From: Thermosynechococcus sichuanensis E542
GTDB lineage: Bacteria > Cyanobacteriota > Cyanobacteriia > Thermosynechococcales > Thermosynechococcaceae
Length of the DNA stretch: 64,000 bases
Assembly: GCF_003555505.1 (NCBI RefSeq)
Contig: NZ_CP032152.1
Coordinates: 2,093,001 to 2,157,000 of the forward strand
Reading direction: 5' to 3'
Shown here piece by piece: positions 44,320 to 52,846 of the stretch. Below the pieces are notes generated by a model, which was not told where the DNA came from, did no database searches, and saw only the letters and a list, made by a program, of their open reading frames with translations. Within the stretch, counting starts at the first letter, position 1. Every line of letters starts with the position of its first letter. A program made the translations under genes and the position numbers.

Positions 44320-47300
44320 ATGATTAGCGATTTTTTTATTAAGCGCCCCGTTTTTGCAACCGTTTGTTCGCTACTGATTATTCTAGTGGGGACGATCGCG
44401 CTGCCAACGCTGCCCATTGAGTACTACCCTAACGTTACACCGCCAACAATTCAGGTGTCTGCCAACTATGCAGGTGCCAATGCTGAAACCGTTGAAACGA
44501 ATGTCACCACGATCCTAGAAACGCAAATTAATGGTGTGGAGGGGATGGATTATATTGACTCCACCAGTGACAGCTTTGGCAACAGCAATATCACGATCAC
44601 CTTTACTGAGGGCTACGACGAAAACATTGCTGCGGTGGATGTGAATAACTTAGTGGCATCAGTCACTTCCCAACTGCCACCAGAGGTCATTAACACTGGG
44701 GTGAATGTCAGCAAATCCACAAATCAGATTGTTTTGGCCTTAGCCCTGTACCCAGAGGAGGGATACAACTACGACGCCACATTCATCAGTAACTACGCGA
44801 CCCTCTACGTGGTGCAACCCCTGCAACGTCTGAACGGGGTAGGGAAAGTTCAGGTCTTTGGTCAACGCACCTATGCCATGCGGATTTGGCTTGATCCCAA
44901 TCGCTTAGCCAGTCGCGGTCTTACGGCTCAGGATGTGGTGCGTGCCCTCTCCGATCAAAACGTCCAGGTGGGGGCCGGGATTATTGGTGCCCCCCCAGCA
45001 CCAGAGGGACAGGAGTTTCAAATTTCGATTCAAGCCCAAAGTCGCTTGGCCTCAGAAGAAGAGTTTGCCGACATTATTATTCAGCGCGGCGATGACGGTT
45101 CTGTGATTCGCATTCGCGATGTCGGGCGCACCGAGCTAGGGGCACAAAATTACAGCACTAACTTTCAGTTTGATGGCCGTGACGCGGTTGGGATTGGTAT
45201 CTATCAACTCAGTGGTGCCAATGCCCTCGACATTGCCCGTGCTGTCGAAGCGGAGATGGCTATTTTAGCGGAGAAATTTCCCCCCGGCCTGAAATGGAGT
45301 GTGGGATTTAGCACCACCGATGCGGTGCAGGAGTCGATTAAAGAGGTGGTCATTACGCTGATTGTGGCCATCATCCTTGTGATTGCAGTGATCTTTTTAT
45401 TCCTTCAGGATTGGCGTGCCACGATTATTCCGTCGGTAACGATCCCCGTTTCGTTGGTGGGCACCTTTGCCTTCATGAAGGCTTTTGACTTCTCAATCAA
45501 TAGCTTGACCATGTTTGGTCTGGTGCTGGCCACGGGGCTGGTGGTAGATGATGCCATTGTGGTCGTGGAAAATGTCACCCGTCTCATGGAAGAGGAGGGC
45601 ATGACCCCCCAAGAAGCCGCCAGCCGCTCGATGGAGGAAGTGACAGGGGCATTGATTGCCACCTCGTTGGTGATGATGGCGGTCTTTATCCCTGTGGCCT
45701 TTTTTCCCGGGGTCACTGGGCGGCTGTATCAGCAGTTTGCTTTGACAATCGTCTTTGCGATCGCCCTTTCTACGTTTAATGCTTTAACCCTCTCTCCCCC
45801 TTTGTGTGCCCTGCTCCTGCGGCGGGAACGCCCCCCGATGGCGAACTTTATCTTGTTTCGCTGGATTAACCGCTTTATTGACGCGATGCGGCGGGGTTAT
45901 GAACGCAACCTGAATGTGGTCGTGCGCCTAAAATACTGGGTGCTGGCGGGCTTTGTGGCACTGCTGGGGGTGACCTACGGGCTATTTCAGATTGTCCCCG
46001 GTGGCTTTGTCCCCCAAGAGGATCAGGGCTATTTTGTTACCCTCGTACAATCGCCCCAAGGGGTTTCCCTAGAATACACGAGTAATATTGTCTTCAAAGC
46101 AGCGGACGCGATCGCCCAAAATCCAGCGGTCGAACATACCTTTGCCATTGGCGGTTTTAGCTTCTTCGGCACAGGTTCAGACAAGGGAATTATCTTTACG
46201 AGTCTCAAGCCTTGGTCACAGCGGCCAACCCTTGATCAATTGCTGCCCCAGTTTCAGAAGGCCGTCGTGGGTGAACTCGGAGCAGTGGTGTTTTCATCCA
46301 ATGTGCCGACCATTAACCTTGGTGGCAGTGGCCTTGGCGGCTTTGATATGCAGGTGATGGATCAGCAGAGTCTCGGCCTTGCAGCGCTTGCGAATTCGGT
46401 TAACGAGTTGATCCTAAAAGCCAATGCAACCCCCGGCTTGGTGTCAGTGAATACCCCCTTTGCCATTAACGCTCCTCAACTGAATGTGACCGTCGATCGC
46501 ACCCGCGCCCTCGCCTTGGGGATTCCCCTCAAGGACATTTTTAATGCCATGCAGATTTACTTGGGGTCGTTATACGTTAACCAATTCACAATCTTTGCCC
46601 GCAGTTACCAAGTAATTGTGCAGGCGGATAAGCAATTTCGCTCGAATCCCGATGACATCAACCGCATCTATGTGCGCTCAGAGCAAAATGCCCTCATTCC
46701 CCTCAGCAACCTCGTAACCATTGAACAGGTCTCGGCACCGCCGATTATTTATCACCATAACTTGTTCCGTTCAGCGCAGGTGACTGGTCAAAATGTGCCA
46801 CCCCTCAGTGATAGTCAAGCAATGATGACAATGGCATCCTTAGCTCAGGAGGTGCTCCCCAATGGCATCGGCTATAGCTGGACGGGGTTATCCCTAGAGT
46901 CCATCCGCTCCGCAGGCCAAGCACCCCTCATTTTTGGCCTTGGTCTCGTGTTTGTGTTCCTCGTGCTCTCGGCGCAGTACGAAAGCTATATTGACCCCTT
47001 GATCATTATTCTTTCGGTGCCTTTGGCGATCATGGGCGCTTTGCTGGCTCAGTGGTTGCGGGGGCTGAGTAATGACGTATTTTGCCAAATTGGTTTGGTA
47101 ATGCTGATTGGTCTTGCCAGTAAGAATGCGATTCTGATTGTGGAATTTGCCAACCAAATTCGTGAAAGCAAGGGCACGTCCATTGTCAAGTCGGTGATCA
47201 ATGCCGCCGAGGAACGGCTGCGCCCCATTTTGATGACGGCCATCTCCTTTATTCTGGGCATCTTCCCGCTGGTCATTGCTACGGGTGCTGGGGCAAAATC

Positions 47301-47454
47301 CCGTCACTCCTTGGGAACGAGTGTCACCGGCGGCATGCTTGCGGCCACATTTCTCAGTTTCTTTGTGGTGCCGATCATTTACATCCTCATCAAGGAACTG
47401 GTGGCACGGCTGACCAAGGAGAAGCTCGAGAAAGCAACCCCAACGGAATCTTAA
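44320..47454 (+). CDS. RND-family efflux pump inner-membrane subunit (HAE1 type)
   Basis: A 1044-residue AcrB-like pump: 12 membrane helices and two large periplasmic loops. The N-terminal FIKRPVFATVCSLLIILVG and the proton-relay Asp pair in GLVVDDAIVVVENVTRLM (helix 4) are intact, as are the second-half GRXXXXX-like LIGLASKNAILIVEFANQ and RLRPILMTAISFILGIFPLV. It likely forms a tripartite drug or amphiphile exporter with the preceding adaptor. Its stop is followed by 63 nt before the gyrA-type gene. Confidence 0.95.
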   Translation: MISDFFIKRPVFATVCSLLIILVGTIALPTLPIEYYPNVTPPTIQVSANYAGANAETVETNVTTILETQINGVEGMDYIDSTSDSFGNSNITITFTEGYDENIAAVDVNNLVASVTSQLPPEVINTGVNVSKSTNQIVLALALYPEEGYNYDATFISNYATLYVVQPLQRLNGVGKVQVFGQRTYAMRIWLDPNRLASRGLTAQDVVRALSDQNVQVGAGIIGAPPAPEGQEFQISIQAQSRLASEEEFADIIIQRGDDGSVIRIRDVGRTELGAQNYSTNFQFDGRDAVGIGIYQLSGANALDIARAVEAEMAILAEKFPPGLKWSVGFSTTDAVQESIKEVVITLIVAIILVIAVIFLFLQDWRATIIPSVTIPVSLVGTFAFMKAFDFSINSLTMFGLVLATGLVVDDAIVVVENVTRLMEEEGMTPQEAASRSMEEVTGALIATSLVMMAVFIPVAFFPGVTGRLYQQFALTIVFAIALSTFNALTLSPPLCALLLRRERPPMANFILFRWINRFIDAMRRGYERNLNVVVRLKYWVLAGFVALLGVTYGLFQIVPGGFVPQEDQGYFVTLVQSPQGVSLEYTSNIVFKAADAIAQNPAVEHTFAIGGFSFFGTGSDKGIIFTSLKPWSQRPTLDQLLPQFQKAVVGELGAVVFSSNVPTINLGGSGLGGFDMQVMDQQSLGLAALANSVNELILKANATPGLVSVNTPFAINAPQLNVTVDRTRALALGIPLKDIFNAMQIYLGSLYVNQFTIFARSYQVIVQADKQFRSNPDDINRIYVRSEQNALIPLSNLVTIEQVSAPPIIYHHNLFRSAQVTGQNVPPLSDSQAMMTMASLAQEVLPNGIGYSWTGLSLESIRSAGQAPLIFGLGLVFVFLVLSAQYESYIDPLIIILSVPLAIMGALLAQWLRGLSNDVFCQIGLVMLIGLASKNAILIVEFANQIRESKGTSIVKSVINAAEERLRPILMTAISFILGIFPLVIATGAGAKSRHSLGTSVTGGMLAATFLSFFVVPIIYILIKELVARLTKEKLEKATPTES

Positions 47455-47517
47455 CTTACTTTACAATTCGCAAAACTCTTGTATCGTGGGGAATGATCCT
47501 TTGGCTCGTTTGTGATC

Positions 47518-49953
47518 ATGCCCAAACAACTGGATTTGCTGACCTCTGGACAGGTGATTTCGACACCGCTGCACAGTGAAATGCAACGCTCCTATCTGGA
47601 GTACGCCATGAGTGTGATTGTGGGGCGGGCACTACCAGATGTGCGGGATGGGCTAAAACCAGTGCATCGGCGGATTCTCTATGCCATGTATGAGTTGGGG
47701 CTGACGCCCGATCGCCCCTTTCGCAAGTGTGCACGGGTGGTGGGGGATGTGCTGGGGAAATATCACCCCCACGGGGATCAAGCGGTCTATGAAGCACTGG
47801 TGCGCTTGGTGCAGCCCTTTAGCAGTCGCTATCCCCTCTTGGCCGGGCATGGCAATTTTGGCTCTATTGATGATGATCCCCCGGCGGCGATGCGCTATAC
47901 GGAAACGCGCTTGGCAGCGATCGCCCACCGCACACTCCTAGAGAATATCAGCGACGCCATTGTGGATTTTGTCCCCAACTTTGACAGTTCCCAAGAGGAG
48001 CCATTGGTGCTGCCGGCACAACTGCCGATTTTGCTGTTGAATGGCTCGACGGGAATTGCCGTGGGCATGGCGACAAATATCCCACCCCACAATCTAGGGG
48101 AAGTGGTGGATGCCCTGATTGCGCTCATTGATCGCCCCCATCTTTCCTTAGAGGAACTGCTCACCCACCTGCCGGGACCTGACTTTCCCACGGGGGGTGT
48201 GATTGTGGATGGGGCAGAATTGCGGCGCGCCTACGCCACGGGTCGAGGCACGATTACACTGCGGGGGGTGGCTACCCTTGAGGATATTCAGCCCGGACGC
48301 GGCCGTCACCGCCGCCAAGCAATTGTGGTGAGGGAGCTACCCTATCAGGTGAATAAGGCGGCATGGATTGAGAAGGTGGCGGATTTGGTAAATCAAGGTC
48401 GCCTTGAGGGGATTGCCGATCTGCGGGATGAGAGCGATCGCGAGGGGCTGCGGGTGGTCATTGAACTGAAGCGGGATGTCTCAGCAGGGCAACTGTTGGA
48501 GCAGCTCTACCGCTTAACGCCACTGCAAGTCACCTATGGTATTAACTTGATGGCACTGGTGGGCAATCAACCCCGCCAGCTCTCCCTCAAAGAAATTCTC
48601 AGTGAGTTTCTCCAGTTCCGTGAACAGACCCTGCTACGGCAGTATCGCCATGATCTCGAAACGGCTCAAGCCCGCCAGCATGTGGTGACGGGACTTCTCA
48701 TCGGTCTCAATGCCGTGGATCAGGTGATTGAAATTTTGCGATCGGCAGTGGATGGCAGTACTGCCCAGCAAGAATTGATGACCCGCTTGGGTTTGAGCGA
48801 TCGCCAAGCCAGTGCCCTGATTGCGATGCCCCTACGCCGTCTCACCCAACAGGAGCGCCAAGCATTGGAACGGGAACAGGCGGAGCTACAAGCGCGAATT
48901 GCCCAATTGGAAACCCTGATTAGCCAGCGTCCTGAGCGCCTCAAGGCACTGAAAAAAGAATTGCGTCAGTTAAAGAAAGCGTTTGCTGATCCCCGCCGCA
49001 CCCAACTGCTCACGGCAGCACCGCCGCCCCCCACAGCGGTGGAGACCAATGGTCGTGACGATACGCCCCTCTGGGTCGAAGTGAATCATCGTGGTTACGG
49101 GCGCTGTTTGTCCCAGCGCAGTCGGGGGAATATCCAATGGCAAACGTGGCTACCCTGGTCAGAGCCATTGCCCTTGGCCTTCTCGGTACAGGCTAGGGAT
49201 CGCCTGTGGGTGTTTACCGAAAGTGGCAAAGTCTATCCCCTGCCCGTAGAGCGATTACCCGTTACTAGCCGCCGTGAGGGCGATCGCGGTCAACCCCTAC
49301 TGACCCTCTTGCCGGAGTCAGCCCAAGGGGAAACTCTCCTCACTGTCCTCCCCAGTCAACCCACAGTAGAGAAGCTCATCCTCCTGACGCGCCAAGGCCG
49401 CATAAAGGTCATTCCCATCTCAGACCTCCAAGACCTGAGCGGGCGTGGCCTCCAACTCACGAAACTCAAGGCGGGGGATGCCCTTGGTTGGGTACTACCT
49501 GCGGACGCGGATCATTTGGTGTTAGCCACCTCGCGGGGGCGGCTCTTTCACTTTTTCATCCCTGATATTCCAGTTTTGGGACGGCTAAATCAAGGCCAAG
49601 CGGCGGTGCGCCTCAGTGGGCAAGAAACCTTGGTGGGGGCGATCGCCCTTGCGGAACTAGAGAATGTTATCCTCATTACTGCCTCAGGCCTTGGCAAGCA
49701 ACTGCCCCTACCCCTGATTGCAGTCGTACCCCTTGGTCATTTAGGCCAGTTGGCGATGCCCTTGCGGCAAAAATCGGATCGCTTGGCGGGCATTGGCCGT
49801 AGCGGTAGCTCCTTGGCACTAGTGACCACCCAAGAACGGGCATGGATCACCAACGGCGAAGAGATCCCCATCCTCAATAAAGAGGCGGTGGGGGTGGCGA
49901 TCGCTCCCCTTGATGCGGGGGAACAGATTCAGACGGTGGTGCCGTTGACCTAA
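47518..49953 (+). CDS. gyrA: type II DNA topoisomerase subunit A (GyrA/ParC)
   Basis: An 811-residue A subunit that cleaves and rejoins DNA. The catalytic Tyr is in [13 protein letters not shown]; the breakage-domain blocks [29 protein letters not shown] and [20 protein letters not shown] are classic. The long coiled-coil arm is [26 protein letters not shown]. The C-terminal beta-pinwheel starts after about 505, with a degenerate SRREGDR at the place of the GyrA box QRRGGKG. The poor box may mean a ParC-like paralogue, so the gyrA symbol is tentative. I start at the ATG at 47518; a GTG at 47512 is in frame. The 3' end overlaps the convergent tilS by 80 bp. Confidence 0.85.
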   Translation: MPKQLDLLTSGQVISTPLHSEMQRSYLEYAMSVIVGRALPDVRDGLKPVHRRILYAMYELGLTPDRPFRKCARVVGDVLGKYHPHGDQAVYEALVRLVQPFSSRYPLLAGHGNFGSIDDDPPAAMRYTETRLAAIAHRTLLENISDAIVDFVPNFDSSQEEPLVLPAQLPILLLNGSTGIAVGMATNIPPHNLGEVVDALIALIDRPHLSLEELLTHLPGPDFPTGGVIVDGAELRRAYATGRGTITLRGVATLEDIQPGRGRHRRQAIVVRELPYQVNKAAWIEKVADLVNQGRLEGIADLRDESDREGLRVVIELKRDVSAGQLLEQLYRLTPLQVTYGINLMALVGNQPRQLSLKEILSEFLQFREQTLLRQYRHDLETAQARQHVVTGLLIGLNAVDQVIEILRSAVDGSTAQQELMTRLGLSDRQASALIAMPLRRLTQQERQALEREQAELQARIAQLETLISQRPERLKALKKELRQLKKAFADPRRTQLLTAAPPPPTAVETNGRDDTPLWVEVNHRGYGRCLSQRSRGNIQWQTWLPWSEPLPLAFSVQARDRLWVFTESGKVYPLPVERLPVTSRREGDRGQPLLTLLPESAQGETLLTVLPSQPTVEKLILLTRQGRIKVIPISDLQDLSGRGLQLTKLKAGDALGWVLPADADHLVLATSRGRLFHFFIPDIPVLGRLNQGQAAVRLSGQETLVGAIALAELENVILITASGLGKQLPLPLIAVVPLGHLGQLAMPLRQKSDRLAGIGRSGSSLALVTTQERAWITNGEEIPILNKEAVGVAIAPLDAGEQIQTVVPLT

Positions 49954-50917
49954 CCCATTCAAGCCACTGACCACAGACCCGCAGGTGGCACCCCCCCGGC
50001 AGTGTTGAGGTTTGGCTGCCATTGCCTGCCGCGATCAGGAGACGCACCGCTTCAATCAGGCTGAAATCAATGCCCCGTTTCAGGTGCTGACGCAGAAATC
50101 GCTGGATCAAGCGGCGTTGTAGCGCAAGGGGCAATTCCCGTAGGCGTAGCCGATCCAAGGCAGGGGGATGCTCGCGGATCACGGTGGGGGCAAGACGATC
50201 CACCTCAGCCTCGAAATAGGCGCGATCGCTGGCCAGCAGTTCAGCGGTTTGGGCAAGTACTGCTTCCACATTTGGATTAAAGTGCTGTTGCAGATAGGGG
50301 ATTAACTCCAAACGCAGCCGATTGCGGCGATAGTCCAAGTTCTGGTTGGTTTCATCCTGCCAGATAGGTAATCCGTAGGTTTGGCAAAAGGCAGCCGTTT
50401 CCGCTCGCGTCATCCCCAAGAGGGGGCGGACTAATTGAACTGACCCTAGGGAGCGCATGGGCAAAAGAGTGGCTAGGCCGTCGGGGCTGGTACCGCGCAA
50501 GAGATGCAGTAGGAGACTTTCGGCGCGATCGCTCTGGGTGTGGGCGGTCACCACATGGGTGCAATTCAAGGCCTTGGCCACGGTCTCAAACACTTGATAG
50601 CGCCATGCCCGCGCTGCTGCTTCTGTTTTGGGTACCTCAGGCGCACTCACCACCTCACAGGGCAAATGCCATTGCTGCGCTAGGACTTGGACAAAATTTG
50701 CATTGGCAGCACTATCGGCGCGCCAGCGGTGATCACAATGGACAGCCGTCAAAAACCACTGCCAGTGGGGCTGGAGATCCAGCAGCAGGCGAGTCAAGCA
50801 AACCGAGTCCTGCCCCCCCGATAGAGCAATGAGAATGCGTGACCCCACAGGGAGCCATTGTTGGGTTTTTAAGGTGGTATGCAGGCGGGCGTGGTCAATG
50901 CCCCACACTTGCGACAA
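49874..50917 (-). CDS. tilS: tRNA(Ile)-lysidine synthase TilS
   Basis: A 347-residue PP-loop ATPase that puts lysine on C34 of the AUA-decoding isoleucine tRNA. The P-loop is SGGQDS (33-38, where most have SGGxDS), and [23 protein letters not shown] and [15 protein letters not shown] complete the N-terminal domain. The C-terminal region is short, with a Pro/Ser-rich tail. The last 27 codons lie antisense to the end of the gyrA-type gene; the conserved part ends near where the overlap begins. It starts 4 nt after the ccsA gene on the opposite side of the same strand (ccsA stop 50922 lies just downstream of its start region). Confidence 0.93.
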   Translation of the reverse strand: MSQVWGIDHARLHTTLKTQQWLPVGSRILIALSGGQDSVCLTRLLLDLQPHWQWFLTAVHCDHRWRADSAANANFVQVLAQQWHLPCEVVSAPEVPKTEAAARAWRYQVFETVAKALNCTHVVTAHTQSDRAESLLLHLLRGTSPDGLATLLPMRSLGSVQLVRPLLGMTRAETAAFCQTYGLPIWQDETNQNLDYRRNRLRLELIPYLQQHFNPNVEAVLAQTAELLASDRAYFEAEVDRLAPTVIREHPPALDRLRLRELPLALQRRLIQRFLRQHLKRGIDFSLIEAVRLLIAAGNGSQTSTLPGGCHLRVCGQWLEWVRSTAPPSESVPPHQGERSPPPPPLY

Positions 50918-50921
50918 CTTA

Positions 50922-51881
50922 CTAGAAAAACCAACCGTAGGAGTGGAGACCTTTCCCCAGCAGGTTGACCCCTAAATAGCAGACCCAGACCACGCCAAAA
51001 CCAACGGTAGCGAGAATCGCGGGTTTGCGCCCCTGCCAATCGCGGGTAATGCGGGCATGGAGATAGGCAGCATACACCAGCCAGACAATGAGTGCCCAAG
51101 TTTCCTTGGGATCCCAACTCCAAGGCGCACCCCATGCTTCGTTTGCCCACACGGCACCAGAGATAATGCCAATTGTCAGCAGCGGAAAGCCTAAACCAAT
51201 CATGCGGTAGCTCAAATTATCCAGAGTCTCGGCTAGGGTTAGGCGTTGCAGGCTCAGTTGCAGGGTGGGTTGGGTGAGTACCGTGGTGGCACCGCCGCCG
51301 GTCGAGGATTCTAAGGAGGGTTCTGGTGTGCGACTGCGGAAGCTGCCTGTCCCCACCGAGCTGCCCTTGAGGCTGACGGGTTTACCCCATGTCACCACTA
51401 GGAAGGCGATCGCCAGCAGTGACCCCACCATCAAGGTGGCATAGCTGAGCATCATCACACTGACGTGCATCATTAACCAATTGGACTTCAGGGCAGGCAC
51501 CAGAGGCGCTGACTGTTGCATTTCCGGAGGCAGGCAGAGGGCGGCAAAGGCGGTAATTCCCATGGCAACGGGTGCCGTCACAACACCCACAAGGCGCTGG
51601 CCACTAACGGACTCGGCAACAAAGTGCATGGCGGTCAGCCCCCAGCAGAGGAAAAAAAGGGATTCGTAGAGATTGCTGATGGGGAAGTAGCCCCCCTCAA
51701 TCCAGCGCGCCGCCAGCAGACCAGTAATACAGAGGTTGGCGATCGCCATCCCCGTGCGACCCGCCGCCGTCAAAACCGGCCATTGGGGAAACGCTGCCCC
51801 ACACCAGTAGAGCAACATGGTGGTAAAAAGCACCGCAAAGGCAGTGTTATCAAGCCAACCTTCTAGGGTCAATAAATCCAT
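50922..51881 (-). CDS. ccsA: cytochrome c biogenesis protein CcsA (system II)
   Basis: A 319-residue polytopic membrane protein of the ResC/CcsA family, carrying haem to apocytochromes c together with CcsB. The haem-handling tryptophan-rich motif is [21 protein letters not shown]; other blocks are [14 protein letters not shown] and [15 protein letters not shown] with ligand His residues. A Ser/Gly/Thr-rich loop (about 170-200) sits between helices. It is upstream of tilS on the same strand (gap 4 nt), so tilS is probably cotranscribed. Divergent from the YaaW gene, with about 180 bp between. Confidence 0.93.
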   Translation of the reverse strand: MDLLTLEGWLDNTAFAVLFTTMLLYWCGAAFPQWPVLTAAGRTGMAIANLCITGLLAARWIEGGYFPISNLYESLFFLCWGLTAMHFVAESVSGQRLVGVVTAPVAMGITAFAALCLPPEMQQSAPLVPALKSNWLMMHVSVMMLSYATLMVGSLLAIAFLVVTWGKPVSLKGSSVGTGSFRSRTPEPSLESSTGGGATTVLTQPTLQLSLQRLTLAETLDNLSYRMIGLGFPLLTIGIISGAVWANEAWGAPWSWDPKETWALIVWLVYAAYLHARITRDWQGRKPAILATVGFGVVWVCYLGVNLLGKGLHSYGWFF

Positions 51882-52063
51882 AGGTTTTCGCCTTGCCAGC
51901 CTGCTACTCTTTCGTATTGTACTGTCCGAGCCACGCTTTTATGGGATAGGGGAGCCTATTCCGGGCTTAATAAAGAGCCGTACCACAATTTCAGCCTGAG
52001 TCCCTATAATCAGGGGTGAAGAATCATCATGTTCTATTGTGCTGCTGCTGGAGCGAGAACCCC

Positions 52064-52846
52064 ATGAACGAGCTACGGGCTGCGCTGGAATTGGCAACGG
52101 AGGAGGAGTTGCAAGATTTAACAGAAATTCTGTTTCGTCGTCGGCTCAACCCCTTGGACTATCTAACAACGCCGGATCCCATTGCCGTCCAAGCTCAGGA
52201 TCGCCAAGCATGGCTGGATGACATTGAGGAGCGGTTTCGCTTTCTGGCAGCGGATGGCCTCACTGTTCTCAAGGGTAAAGCCCAACAAATCAGCTATCGG
52301 CAAACCCTGATGCGCGTCTGTCGCTATTTGAAAATTAAGTTTTCCCCCAGTTGGACAGTGCCCGAACTGGAAATGGAAATTTTCTTGAATGTCTTGCAGC
52401 GGATGTGGAAAAAGCTGGGGGATGACGATCGCAAGGTCTTGGCCGCCCAAATTCAAGATAGCTTGCCTGAACTGCGCAACGGCCACCCCATTTCTATGGA
52501 AACCGTACGCCTGATCCTAGAGGGGGGAGCAGCGATCGCCATCAGCTCCGTTGTCCGCTCAATGGTCCTACAGCAGGTGGCGCGGCAATTCGCGGTTCAT
52601 TTTGCGGGCTGCAAACTCTCCATTACCCCCTTAATCTCACGCGGAGCAGCGATGGGAGCAGCCAAATTTGCCGTGGGGCGCAGTGTCTTGGCCTTTGCGA
52701 GTACTGCCCTGTGGGTGTGGTTTATTGCCGATTTGGGTTGGCGCGCCATTTCCACGAACTATGCACGCATTATTCCCACCATTTTTGCGATCGCCCAAAT
52801 TCGTCTTTTGCGGGGTGAGCAGGCCTCTGAGTGGGCAATAGCCTAG
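52064..52846 (+). CDS. YaaW/UPF0174-family protein
   Basis: A 260-residue protein resembling the YaaW (UPF0174) family: NELRAALELATEEELQDLTEILF at the start, a helical middle, and a hydrophobic C-terminal region with GGAAIAISSVVRSMVLQQVA and VLAFASTALWVWFIADLGWRAI, so it may be membrane-associated. No enzymatic motif is visible. The long frame begins at 52016; I use the ATG at 52064 with GGAG about 10 nt upstream, since the extra residues (a Cys-rich CCCW segment) are not conserved. The stop overlaps the convergent helicase gene by 4 bp. Function unknown. Confidence 0.75.
   Translation: MNELRAALELATEEELQDLTEILFRRRLNPLDYLTTPDPIAVQAQDRQAWLDDIEERFRFLAADGLTVLKGKAQQISYRQTLMRVCRYLKIKFSPSWTVPELEMEIFLNVLQRMWKKLGDDDRKVLAAQIQDSLPELRNGHPISMETVRLILEGGAAIAISSVVRSMVLQQVARQFAVHFAGCKLSITPLISRGAAMGAAKFAVGRSVLAFASTALWVWFIADLGWRAISTNYARIIPTIFAIAQIRLLRGEQASEWAIA

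Noticed and set aside
52005-52010. TATAAT before the YaaW gene as its -10 box
   Set aside because: No matching -35 at 16-18 bp and no NtcA-like box; left out of the feature list.
52016-52063. N-terminal extension of the YaaW-type protein starting at 52016
   Set aside because: The 16 additional residues are Cys-rich and lack conserved character, and the ATG at 52064 has GGAG upstream.
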